Below are positions 10,851 through 18,326 of a stretch of 22,219 bases of DNA, piece after piece. The notes under the pieces are model-generated. The model did not search any database. It worked only from the letters and a program-made list of their open reading frames with translations, and was not told the DNA's origin. Each line of letters begins with the position of its first letter. Position 1 is the first letter of the stretch. The stretch is from a virus, in IMG/VR virus record IMGVR_UViG_3300042455_000873, positions 1-22,219 of that record, one strand, 5' to 3'. Both the position numbers and the translations under genes were made by a program.

Positions 10851-11372
10851 CTAGGCTACTGTGACAATTCCGTCAGAGCCAGATGTTATCTTATAGAGTG
10901 AAATTGTTGTGCCTATTTCAAATTGAGTTCCTGATTCTGGTAAAAAAGTAAGGCTAGTTATAGCTGCGGTATTGCTCCAAAGACCAGCACTTATCATTTG
11001 ACCAGCGGATGTCGCGTTATTTTCAGCGACGCCATCGCTTGAAAAAGATTTATTCCTGCTAGAGGTGTAGTTAGCTATGTAACACAGAGAATTACCAAAT
11101 ACGTTTGATGTCTGAGATGTTGTAGAACCCTCACCACCAAAAATATATGTATCTGTAAACGAGCTTGCAAGTGAGCCATTACCGACTAATCTGCGAGCAG
11201 CTCCATTGGCACTTGAGCCGTTTGGTCTAACCAAAAATGGGTCGTTTACTGTATTTGCTCTGTTTGTTCTTGAACTACCAATTACAACAAGGTCAGTCCC
11301 ATCTTGCGGGATAGAAGTAAAAACTATTGTCGCTGCTGCTACTGTAAGGGTTTTGGTTTCTATAAGTTTCAC
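10851..11372 (-). CDS. Tail receptor-binding-like protein, paralogue 3
   Basis: A 173-residue protein from a GTG that overlaps the previous stop (GTGA). It shares its frame with the two genes before it: an N-terminal KLIETKTLTVAAATIVFTSI (2-21), a middle full of G, S, T and N, and a C-terminal SNTAAITSLTFLP followed by TTISLYKI. It alone extends past the SLY motif, by about ten residues. Beta-rich composition and position at the end of the tail genes suggest a virion tip or fibre protein that meets the host surface. The segment is noticeably AT-rich (20 of 60 G+C in 11041-11100). Confidence 0.6.
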   Translation of the reverse strand: MKLIETKTLTVAAATIVFTSIPQDGTDLVVIGSSRTNRANTVNDPFLVRPNGSSANGAARRLVGNGSLASSFTDTYIFGGEGSTTSQTSNVFGNSLCYIANYTSSRNKSFSSDGVAENNATSAGQMISAGLWSNTAAITSLTFLPESGTQFEIGTTISLYKITSGSDGIVTVA

Positions 11373-11860
11373 GCTATTACTCCATACAGGCTAAAAGTTC
11401 CACCAGTTGCCCAACTACCAGTTGATGGAAAAACTAAAATTGAAGTTATTGCTGATGTGCTTGCCCATCGTTGAAGAATAGCTTCGACACCAGTAGAGGC
11501 AGCGTTGCTTCTCACCAAAACGTTTTTATGTTTATCAGTTGCCGCGTAGTCAATAAAATGAAGTGTTAAAAGAGCAGCTTGGCTTGTAGTCGAAAAAGGC
11601 TGTGATGAGATAACCCCGACTGTTTGATTCGAGCCACCACCAGATGTTGCCGATGAGCCTGTTCCCGACATTCGGACATAGTTATAGATTGCACTTGAGC
11701 TGCCATTTATTGTTAATCGAGCGTCTGCCGTGGTTGTGCCTTGTGACTCAATTACTAAAATTAGATCGCGGTAAGTTGCAGGAATAGAACTAAAAGTTAC
11801 AGAAGCTGCTGAACCCGTTAATGTTCTAGTTGCTAGAGCTGTATAAGTCGGCGTCGGCAT
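11369..11860 (-). CDS. Tail receptor-binding-like protein, paralogue 2
   Basis: A 163-residue protein from ATG 11860. It has the same plan as its neighbours: LATRTLTGSAASVTFSSIPA (9-28) then YRDLILVI, a glycine/serine-rich middle (GTGSSATSGGGSNQT), a NVLVRSNAAST core, and a C-terminal STSAITSILVFPSTGSWATG then GTFSLYGVIA. The aligned ends and the variable centre point to a common beta-sandwich or lectin-like fold with changing loops. Host receptor binding is inferred from position and pattern only. Confidence 0.6.
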   Translation of the reverse strand: MPTPTYTALATRTLTGSAASVTFSSIPATYRDLILVIESQGTTTADARLTINGSSSAIYNYVRMSGTGSSATSGGGSNQTVGVISSQPFSTTSQAALLTLHFIDYAATDKHKNVLVRSNAASTGVEAILQRWASTSAITSILVFPSTGSWATGGTFSLYGVIA

Positions 11861-11863
11861 TGG

Positions 11864-12418
11864 CTATCCCCTTATTCCGTAGAGGCTAAAACGAGAGCCA
11901 ATTCTAAATGAGTCGGCAAAGTTTGACAATTCGATGCTAGTAACCGAAGCTGTATTCATCCACAAGCCAGAGTTTAGACCAATTATTTGTTGTGCTGTTA
12001 TGTGACCACCAGTAAAGGCCCTAATAGTTTTATTTCTAGTGCTTGAATAAGCTTCAACTATATCGACGATGTTAGCCGCAAAAATCGTGGCACTACCTCT
12101 AACCACTAGACCAGCCAAAGCTGATGATTGAGAAGCAGACGCGTAAGGACTGACAGTACTACCATTACCCCAAAGTCTGTGATGAGCGTAGTTATTTCCA
12201 GAGTCACCATTGAAACGCAAACGCACGTTATCCATATCCGCTGTCGCGTTTGTATTTCCTGCTACAAACCTAATTTGTAAATGTTTGTAAATAGCAGCGT
12301 AAGTTCCAAGAGATGAAAAAGTAATAGTGGCTGCTGCTGTGCCTAGTATCTGTGTTTCAATTAGCTCGTAATCTGAACCAACAGCCGATGCCGAAAGAAT
12401 CCCGAATGGAATCAGCAT
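11864..12418 (-). CDS. Tail receptor-binding-like protein, paralogue 1
   Basis: A 184-residue protein from ATG 12418. The repeated plan is YELIETQILGTAAATITFSS (17-36), then YKHLQIRF, a middle with VRLRFNGDSGNNYAHHRLWG and SSTRNKTIRAFTGG, and a C-terminal NTASVTSIELSNFADSFRIG followed by SRFSLYGIRG. It shares with paralogue 3 the words RRLVGNG/HRLWGNG and TSSRNKS/YSSTRNK, so these two are closer to each other than to paralogue 2. A fibre or receptor-binding role is likely from its place after the minor tail genes. Confidence 0.6.
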   Translation of the reverse strand: MLIPFGILSASAVGSDYELIETQILGTAAATITFSSLGTYAAIYKHLQIRFVAGNTNATADMDNVRLRFNGDSGNNYAHHRLWGNGSTVSPYASASQSSALAGLVVRGSATIFAANIVDIVEAYSSTRNKTIRAFTGGHITAQQIIGLNSGLWMNTASVTSIELSNFADSFRIGSRFSLYGIRG

Positions 12419-12420
12419 TA

Positions 12421-12810
12421 CTAAGCTACCGTTGCGTTACCGATTATGCGGTAGGTATTTGTAGCCACACAGAGAACAGTAACAGCCTCGTATCGCTGAC
12501 CAAGCCTGTAAGCCGTTCCAGCCAATCCTCGACCAGCAAGGGTAACAACAGTTCCTGAGCGGTTGATAGTCAAAGCCCCAGCTCCGTCTTGCAAGATGTC
12601 AACACGCTCGCCAGGCTCAAAGGCTGTGGCAGTTCCAATGCTTACTGTTACAGCAGAGCCAGAGGTAAACATAAGGGTCTTATAGCGATCAGCAGTTGCA
12701 ACTGTGTAGGTGGTAGCGGTAGAGCTGGTTAGTGTGACCTCATTAGATAGGTAAGTGTTTACATCAGCGGCATCTAGTCTTGTGAAAGACTCAAATACTT
12801 TTCTTGGCAT
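12421..12810 (-). CDS. Tail fibre / minor tail protein
   Basis: A 129-residue protein. The opening MPRKVFESFTRLDAADVNTY is characteristic of actinophage minor tail proteins that follow the hub. The rest is strand-rich and shows a repeated S-T-V pattern (TYTVATADRYKTLMFTSGSA, ILQDGAGALTINRSGTVVTL, YRLGQRYEAVTVLCV), as in beta-roll fibre tips. Ten bases separate it from the hub part upstream. The exact role is unknown. Confidence 0.7.
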   Translation of the reverse strand: MPRKVFESFTRLDAADVNTYLSNEVTLTSSTATTYTVATADRYKTLMFTSGSAVTVSIGTATAFEPGERVDILQDGAGALTINRSGTVVTLAGRGLAGTAYRLGQRYEAVTVLCVATNTYRIIGNATVA

Positions 12811-12820
12811 GGTTTCCTTA

Positions 12821-14239
12821 CTATGGGCCTAGTATGTTCTGGTTGAGGATACCCTTGTTATCGCTGTCCAGAATAAACATGTTTCGTTCGTTTCTAAGTC
12901 TAAATTCTATCTCATGGCTGGTGATGGTTATGCGGTGCGAAATACCTGTGATTAGTCCAGCCGTAATCTTTGGATCCCCAATCCTGTTCGGGGTAAAGCT
13001 AACGCTGATGTAATCGTCAATCTCGAGGTCTAGGACTTGAAGGCGTTGCTCGAGGCTTAGGTTGCTGAGGTCAACAGTAATCGAGTCAACCCTTAGAGTC
13101 GGCTCGTAGTAGTAAGTCAAAAGGTCAACTGCTACCTCTAAAGCACCTTGGTCAGTAGAGTTTAGAAGGTTAGTAATCGAGTAGCTTCTAACGCCGTAAA
13201 GTTGCTTTGAGCCTGGAGCTGAGGCAACCTGCAGAGTGGCAGCAGGGTCTTGGGTAGTTCCCTCAACCTCGTTGTAAAGGAACTCTGATCCGTAAGAAAC
13301 ATCTATCTTGGTAAACCGGATACCCGTACCTGCATCTGTGAACTGAACAGGAGTTGGCTCTGGGTTCGTAACTGTCACAGTTAGCAAAGATGGTGCGTTG
13401 CCAGCAGAGGCAGGAAAGGCAGGGGTAATCTCCACCGATGCGCTGTAAGGGCCAGAGTAGTCGGAACCAGCAGCAGTAGCCACAGCGTTGATAGCAGCAA
13501 CTCGATAGTAATACTTTGTTCCTGGTGTCAGACCTGTGTTGGTGTAGGTAAGAGTTGTTGTGCCTGTGTTGGCTACAAGGGTTGAGAAGTTGATGTTGTC
13601 AGTTGAACGCTGAATCCTGTATCCAGTAACAGCCTTGCCACCATTATCTGCTGGTGCTGTCCAAGTAATCGTTGCGCTAGTTCCAGTAGAGCTGGCAGTA
13701 GGAGTGCCTGGTGCGATAGGCAGAGTGTCATAAACAACCTCAAAAACTAGCGAACCATTTGAAGGGGTTACTCCACCACCACTAACAAGTCCATTGTCGG
13801 TAAAGTTGCCACCTGCTGAAGTGGTGTCCATTTTGATTGAAGCACCAAAGGCTGTGTCAACAGAGTAAGTTACCTGAGCGGTGGTTTCTTTTGTAAAACC
13901 AATCCAATAGCTTGTGTTAGCAAAGATAGATCGCGTTAGACCTACACCAACTTGATAAGGGGTTTGGGAGTTAGGCAGCGTAAAGACACTAGAGTAAACT
14001 CCACCCTGTCCTGCGCTGTTCCACATAGCAAAGGCAGTTGTGGCGTTCGAGCTGTTGTAAGCGGTCAACTCTAGGTATAGAGCCGATACTAAACCTGGCT
14101 TGGCAGCAGCTCCAGTCTTACCAGGTGCATCCCTGCCAGAGATGTCGGGCATGGTAATAAGTTGAGCAATGTTGTATGGCGGTCTAAAACCATAGAAAGG
14201 GTCAGCTCTCCTGACAGCACCATTACTGTAACTGGTCAT
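12821..14239 (-). CDS. Minor tail protein: FN3-like domain plus C-terminal half of a tail hub
   Basis: A 472-residue protein in three parts. Residues about 1-170 look like a tail-surface domain (YNSSNATTAFAMWNSAGQGG). About 173-272 is a fibronectin type III-like domain (APGTPTASSTGTSATITWTA, GYRIQRSTDN, LTPGTKYYYRVAAINA). About 298-472 carries features of the C-terminal half of actinophage hub proteins: IRFTKIDVSYGSEFLYNEVE, LYGVRSYSITNLL, LTYYYEPTLRVDSITVDLSN and ISVSFTPNRIGDPK. The ATG directly follows two in-frame TAG codons that end the previous gene, so the two genes are in one frame and probably coupled by reinitiation. Confidence 0.75.
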   Translation of the reverse strand: MTSYSNGAVRRADPFYGFRPPYNIAQLITMPDISGRDAPGKTGAAAKPGLVSALYLELTAYNSSNATTAFAMWNSAGQGGVYSSVFTLPNSQTPYQVGVGLTRSIFANTSYWIGFTKETTAQVTYSVDTAFGASIKMDTTSAGGNFTDNGLVSGGGVTPSNGSLVFEVVYDTLPIAPGTPTASSTGTSATITWTAPADNGGKAVTGYRIQRSTDNINFSTLVANTGTTTLTYTNTGLTPGTKYYYRVAAINAVATAAGSDYSGPYSASVEITPAFPASAGNAPSLLTVTVTNPEPTPVQFTDAGTGIRFTKIDVSYGSEFLYNEVEGTTQDPAATLQVASAPGSKQLYGVRSYSITNLLNSTDQGALEVAVDLLTYYYEPTLRVDSITVDLSNLSLEQRLQVLDLEIDDYISVSFTPNRIGDPKITAGLITGISHRITITSHEIEFRLRNERNMFILDSDNKGILNQNILGP

Positions 14240-14242
14240 CTA

Positions 14243-15424
14243 CTACAACACCCACTCAGTTGCGTAAGACTCAAAGGCTCGCTCAGGTTGGTAGTCAGGT
14301 GCTTCTGGGTCTGTCGAGTTGTAAACAGGATCGTTAGCACCATCGAAGTAAGCATCTACAACAGGTGTTGCTTCAATCAAAACAGCGTCAAGAAATACTG
14401 CGTTAGAGGATGGTGTTTGCCTAACGCTGATACCAGAAAATAAGGTGCTGGCACTAAGGCCTGTGTTTATTCTTGTCCACTCAGAGCTAGTCACAGATGC
14501 CGTTGAAGCTGCGTGTTGTGAGTAAGCAGTTCCGCTAGGTGAGGTAAGGCTTGCCACCTCGACCACAACAGTTCCAGAGCTTGCCTTGGCGTAAAGAGAT
14601 AGGTTGTATTCCACACCGACCTCACTTGTAAAGTATTGCTCGGCAGTAGCACCAGCGGCTAGTTGTCCACTTGCTGTGCCAATGTAAGCCTGAGCTGTTG
14701 ATCTAGTGATGGTGCCAGCGGTAGAAATCCATCCAGTTGTATTGTTCTCAAAGCTGGGGTTGTAGCAAAGGTTGAGTCTGGTGTATTCGTAGCTTGGGTT
14801 GTTGACATCGTTGTTTCGGCTTCGGAATACGATGCGACCTGACTTGTCAATAAAGAGTCTGCCTGGTTCTGCCTTTTCAACCTCTTGTAAATAACTAAGA
14901 GCGTTAGTTCCATCGCTGACAGCATAGTCACCCATAGTTGCCACACCAGTAGAGATAAGCCGAGATGATGAAGGCCAAACTGCTGTGCCACCGACTTCAG
15001 GCTTTAGCAACACATTTAGGATTCGTGCGCTACTGAGTTGTTCGGTTGGGGTGTAGGCAGCAAGGGTCTGGTTGTTTAGGTTCCAGAAAGCGTCAGAGGC
15101 AACAATCTCGGCGATGGACTCACCACTTGGGGAGTAGCTAAAGTTCCAGTCAGTAATAAAGCCGGTAAAGACAATCTGATTTTCCTTGTAAACCTTGACC
15201 TCACCAGTTGGAACAATCAAACCTTGATAGGGGCTAGGGCCATAGTCAGGGTCATACTGTCTGCGTTCGTTGTTTAGCTGGATAGAGCAAGAGGCAGCGT
15301 TGAAAGTGTCCTGCTGAGGGTCTTTACCTCTAGTGACAGCCACGCTAATAACATCTGCGCTGATGTCATTGAAGTTGACAGGTACGCCAGATTCAGCGAA
15401 TCCAAACTCTACTTTGATTGACAC
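14243..15424 (-). CDS. Minor tail protein: N-terminal half of a tail hub plus carbohydrate-binding-like domain
   Basis: A 393-residue protein from a GTG directly after the tape measure stop, with AGAGG upstream. Residues 1-205 are hub-like: ISVAVTRGKDPQQDTFNAAS, CSIQLNNERRQYDPD, VKVYKENQIVFTGFI, ALSYLQEVEKAEPGRLFIDK and RIVFRSRNN. From about 217 to 360 there is a CBM4/9-like domain (CYNPSFENNTTGWISTAG, YFTSEVGVEYNLSLYAKASS, AVFLDAVLIE), a beta-sandwich that binds sugars. It then ends at TAG TAG. It forms part of the baseplate or tip that contacts the host cell wall. Confidence 0.78.
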   Translation of the reverse strand: MSIKVEFGFAESGVPVNFNDISADVISVAVTRGKDPQQDTFNAASCSIQLNNERRQYDPDYGPSPYQGLIVPTGEVKVYKENQIVFTGFITDWNFSYSPSGESIAEIVASDAFWNLNNQTLAAYTPTEQLSSARILNVLLKPEVGGTAVWPSSSRLISTGVATMGDYAVSDGTNALSYLQEVEKAEPGRLFIDKSGRIVFRSRNNDVNNPSYEYTRLNLCYNPSFENNTTGWISTAGTITRSTAQAYIGTASGQLAAGATAEQYFTSEVGVEYNLSLYAKASSGTVVVEVASLTSPSGTAYSQHAASTASVTSSEWTRINTGLSASTLFSGISVRQTPSSNAVFLDAVLIEATPVVDAYFDGANDPVYNSTDPEAPDYQPERAFESYATEWVL

Positions 15425-16915
15425 TTAGCCTCTCCAAGCTGTACCTGATTGACGCTCAAAGTCCTTGATGGCGTTTACTACTGCTCTACCTATGTCCGAT
15501 CCAGTAGCCATTCCACCTGAAACATTTATATTGTAAGTGTTGCCACCCTTGCCAGTAAAGTCACCTAGTCGGTCAAGAGGGATAACGGCCTCAGCCTGAC
15601 CACCCTCACCGATGTTGGCAAGCACTCCACCTGGTCGGGGCATTACGATTCCACCCTCGGCAAGTCTAGGAATAGCAACCTTGCCAATCTTTCCTATCTG
15701 GAAATCTATGCCGATTACTGTTCCAGCCTTTAGAACTGTGTTGATTAGGTCAAGTAGCTTGTTGACTCCACCGATGACTGTGTTGATGTAGCCCTCGATA
15801 ATCCCAATGACTGCGTTTAAGGCACCCTTAACAATCCCAGCAAGTCCATCAAACACAGAGCCAAAGAATCCTGCGATAGCAATAATGCCAACAGCAATAG
15901 CGGTCACAAAGTCATCCCACAATTTACCGACAAGGCTAAAGAAATCTCCCCAGCTACCAACAAAGGTATTTACAAGGTAATCAGCTAGTAATATCAACGC
16001 ACCTAAAAGCAAGGCGATAAGAGTGATTATCTTCACAATCGGGTTAGCGTTTAGCGCAAAGTTCACAGCCAAGATAGCAATAGCAAGTCCAGCCAAGATA
16101 GCTGTTAGGGCTGTAAAGATACCTGAGTTCTGACCGACATAACTAAAAAAGGCAACAATAGCTGGCGTGACAACTTGCAGAATAGGAAGCAAAGCTTTAC
16201 CCAAAGACTCTGCCACTTCTCCAAAGGCAACACTCATTCTTGCTGAGTCAGTTGCGGTAGCCTCAGCAGCTCCACCGAACTGTGTTTCAAGTTCGTCAAG
16301 GATCATGTTTTGTGCGCTTAGAGTATCTCCAACAGCCACAAAGGTTTTGATGCTTGCTTCTTGTTCGTCACTAAAAAGAACACCGGCTCGGCGTAGGGCT
16401 GTTAGACCAAGGATAGGGTCTTGCAAAGCCTTACCAAGTCGGATGGCGTTGTCCTCACCTGTGCCACCCAATACTGCTGCCATGTCAAAAGCTGACTGTG
16501 TTGCTCTGTCGAATGAGCCACCAGCAACATCAGCGGTAGCGGCTAACTCCTTGAAGCTAAGTAGCTGTGCTTGAGTTGAAAGAATCAGCTCATCGTCAAC
16601 AGCAATCTTGTTCATTGTTTCAGTTGCGAAAGCCTTGAGCCTATCGGTTACAGCTTTGGTGTTATCTCCAAACAAGCCCATTGACCTAGCAACGCTGTCA
16701 AGTCTGTTGTTGGCAACCTCGGCTTCCTCTGCTGCTCTTAGCGCACCAACAGCCATACCACCAAGGGCAAGAAGGCCTATTTGAGCAGCTGGGGCAAGGC
16801 TACGAGATACAGCAGCAACTTTCTCCATAGGTGTAGTTAGGCGCTTAAGTTCTTTTTCAAGCTTGTCGAAACCTGCACCATTGAAGTTGCTGAGGATGTT
16901 GATGTTAATTGACAT
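15425..16915 (-). CDS. Tape measure protein
   Basis: A 496-residue protein, short for this class. It begins with a helical, polar domain (FDKLEKELKRLTTPMEKVAA), has long alanine-rich helices, strongly hydrophobic segments at about 266-289, 294-315 and 338-352, and the typical C-terminal signature (PRLAEGGIV, then NIGEGGQAEAVIPLDRL, about 416-450). It sets tail length and is later ejected with the DNA. By the usual rule of about 0.15 nm per residue, the tail would be about 75 nm. The ATG shares a base with the stop upstream (TAATG). Confidence 0.93.
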   Translation of the reverse strand: MSININILSNFNGAGFDKLEKELKRLTTPMEKVAAVSRSLAPAAQIGLLALGGMAVGALRAAEEAEVANNRLDSVARSMGLFGDNTKAVTDRLKAFATETMNKIAVDDELILSTQAQLLSFKELAATADVAGGSFDRATQSAFDMAAVLGGTGEDNAIRLGKALQDPILGLTALRRAGVLFSDEQEASIKTFVAVGDTLSAQNMILDELETQFGGAAEATATDSARMSVAFGEVAESLGKALLPILQVVTPAIVAFFSYVGQNSGIFTALTAILAGLAIAILAVNFALNANPIVKIITLIALLLGALILLADYLVNTFVGSWGDFFSLVGKLWDDFVTAIAVGIIAIAGFFGSVFDGLAGIVKGALNAVIGIIEGYINTVIGGVNKLLDLINTVLKAGTVIGIDFQIGKIGKVAIPRLAEGGIVMPRPGGVLANIGEGGQAEAVIPLDRLGDFTGKGGNTYNINVSGGMATGSDIGRAVVNAIKDFERQSGTAWRG

Positions 16916-17481
16916 TAGCCAGCATCCTTTGTTATTTGTAGATTTCTATTTACGCCAGCCATGTATTCCTCAACACCACTTAATACGCTTGCTTGGATGA
17001 ATGGGAGTTGACCTTCAGCCTCTGACCAGATGTAGCGTGAGGGTCTGCCTTTCAAAGCTGAAATCATAATCTGACCTTGAGTTGTTACTGTGTGTTTTCT
17101 GCGAGTGCCACGCCAAGGATAAGTGCTAGTTTCTGACTTCCGAACTTTGTTTACTTTACCTGCCATGTCAGCGATGTTGAGAGCAGCCCCACCGAATTTT
17201 ACTGCTAGCAAAGGTGTTGCACCTGTTGCACCCTTACGAGCGTTGCGACCAGATACCTCAGTCTTGAATGTGCCTGGCTTCCAAGCTGTGCGGCCTTTGT
17301 GGTTTCTAAATCCTTCGGTTGGCCCGAGTATTGGCGAACTCGTAATTACTCGATTACCAAGGATGTCACCTGTGCGCTTCATGTGCGCTCGGATAGCAAA
17401 GAACAGGTCTTGGTCAACCTTGCGGATCTCGGCAAGGGTTTCCCTAACGCCATAGACCTCGATTGAGTTCTGTACTTTCAT
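16915..17481 (-). CDS. HK97 gp10-like tail / head-tail joining protein
   Basis: A 188-residue protein whose N-terminal pattern (IEVYGVRETLAEIRKVDQDL, then AHMKRTGDILGNRV) and basic, glycine-rich middle recall HK97 gp10-like proteins, which join head and tail or help tail assembly. Position is unusual: between the frameshifted tail chaperone and the tape measure gene, whereas gp10-like genes normally precede the tail tube gene. Family assignment is moderate; the place of the gene is directly seen. Confidence 0.55.
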   Translation of the reverse strand: MKVQNSIEVYGVRETLAEIRKVDQDLFFAIRAHMKRTGDILGNRVITSSPILGPTEGFRNHKGRTAWKPGTFKTEVSGRNARKGATGATPLLAVKFGGAALNIADMAGKVNKVRKSETSTYPWRGTRRKHTVTTQGQIMISALKGRPSRYIWSEAEGQLPFIQASVLSGVEEYMAGVNRNLQITKDAG

Positions 17482-17484
17482 TTT

Positions 17485-17903
17485 CTACCTACGCTTATTC
17501 ATGGCTTCTGATTTACCCTTCAGATACATCTGCATGGTAAACAGCATCCGTTCGGATTCCTGCATCAGCACCGATGGTGCTATCCCTGTTTCACAAGCTA
17601 AGGCTGCTATAAAGAGGTGGGAGCTTTTTTCTCCCAGCCCCTTTATGCCTTTACTTTTGGGTCTGTATCGTCACCCTCGATGTTTTCAAGGGTTTCAACA
17701 AAGTCCTCAAAGCTCTTGTCAGTTTGCTTTCTGCGGCGTAGGGCGTTCCAAACAATGTAGGCAAGGTAAGTCAGGCGTGGGTCTTTCTGAATCGTTGTTA
17801 CTGCCACATTGAACTTATCCTCGAAAGCGATAAAGTCCGGTGTGCCACATACAACTGATTCCTTAGAACCATCAACAAACTCAACTCTGAAAGGGATTTG
17901 CAT
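17485..17903 (-). CDS. Tail assembly chaperone, frameshift fusion (GT-type)
   Basis: A second reading frame with no start of its own runs from the chaperone gene to a TAG at 17485. It encodes GLGEKSSHLFIAALACETGI, then MQESERMLFTMQMYLKGKSE and NKRR. A -1 slip on CCCAAAA (17661-17655) joins residue 83 of the upstream frame to SKGIKGLGEK, giving 139 residues (join of 17903-17655 and 17655-17485). This is the lambda gpG/gpGT arrangement, in which the minor long form carries the T domain that binds the tape measure and tail tube. The helix of the second part is just what that domain shows in other siphophages. Confidence 0.8.
17618..17661 (-). promoter_or_regulatory. -1 frameshift site with downstream hairpin
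   Basis: In transcript sense the heptamer C CCA AAA (17661-17655) fits X XXY YYZ. Eighteen bases later TGGGAG (17636-17631) and CTCCCA (17623-17618) make a perfect six-base stem with a seven-base A-rich loop; three further pairs are possible beyond a C-C mismatch. The zero-frame stop lies between the two. Spacer length is somewhat longer than the usual 5-9 bases. Confidence 0.7.
17643..17903 (-). CDS. Tail assembly chaperone, short form (G-type)
   Basis: An 86-residue protein from ATG 17903, four bases after the tail tube stop. It has the usual form: an N-terminal beta part (MQIPFRVEFVDGSKESVVCG), a helix (DFIAFEDKFNVAVTTIQKD), then YLAYIVWNALRRRKQTDKSF and an acidic tail ending at a TAA just after the slippery heptamer. 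It acts with the longer frameshifted form to coat the tape measure protein before tail tube polymerisation. Confidence 0.82.
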   Translation of the reverse strand: MQIPFRVEFVDGSKESVVCGTPDFIAFEDKFNVAVTTIQKDPRLTYLAYIVWNALRRRKQTDKSFEDFVETLENIEGDDTDPKVKA

Positions 17904-17907
17904 GGCT

Positions 17908-18315
17908 CTACGCTGTTGCTCTGGTCAATGCTCCCGATAGCGGCCACGATACGGATAGTGTTGCTAGATCTCCGACTGTGGAAGCGTAGGGGGTGTACTG
18001 GGTTACAAGGAAAGTTCCTGTGTAGCTAGGGTTAGTGGCTGTTACAGTTCCCGAAGTTGGGACAACAACAACAGTTGCGTTAGTTCCTAGTAGAGGCCAT
18101 AGAGTTGCATCAATGGAACCAGCTCCGAAGTCCTGGTGAAACTCTAGGGTGATTGATCCAGACTTTAGTCCGGCAATCCTAGTGCGCCACTCAGAGCCAA
18201 AGGCTGTGGTTTCTTGCTCATCTATTTCGATTGGTAGTTCAACAGATGCCAGCGAAGTGCTGAGGTTGGTTCCGTTGATTGTGACTTTATAGTCGGTTGC
18301 GACAAACTTTGCCAA
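17908..18315 (-). CDS. Major tail (tube) protein
   Basis: A 135-residue protein of the size and pattern of siphophage tail tube subunits: VTINGTNLSTSLASVELPIE, TTAFGSEWRTRIAGLKSGSI, TLEFHQDFGAGSIDATLWPL and YTGTFLVTQYTPYASTVGDL. The 'R.AGL..G....F..D' segment and the 'G.L..LSVSWP' end are typical. It polymerises into the tube around the tape measure. It is followed after four bases by the chaperone gene and preceded by the putative tail terminator gene. Confidence 0.85.
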   Translation of the reverse strand: MAKFVATDYKVTINGTNLSTSLASVELPIEIDEQETTAFGSEWRTRIAGLKSGSITLEFHQDFGAGSIDATLWPLLGTNATVVVVPTSGTVTATNPSYTGTFLVTQYTPYASTVGDLATLSVSWPLSGALTRATA

Positions 18316-18326
18316 TTTATTTTCTC

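Noticed and set aside
10851-12418. Diversity-generating retroelement acting on the receptor-binding trio
   Set aside because: No reverse transcriptase, template repeat or variable repeat pair is visible in the window.
14240-14245. Tandem in-frame TAG TAG between two same-frame tail genes as sign of amber recoding
   Set aside because: The gene at 12821 also ends with TAG (followed by TAA), and TAG ends several other genes normally, so recoding is not supported; a fresh ATG follows directly, which fits reinitiation.
16167-16574. 135-residue plus-strand frame opposite the tape measure gene
   Set aside because: Serine/alanine-rich reverse-strand shadow of a strongly supported gene, with no ribosome site or promoter.
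17501-17812. 103-residue plus-strand frame across the chaperone frameshift region
   Set aside because: The minus strand here carries the chaperone and its -1 extension with conserved protein features; the plus frame is a shadow.
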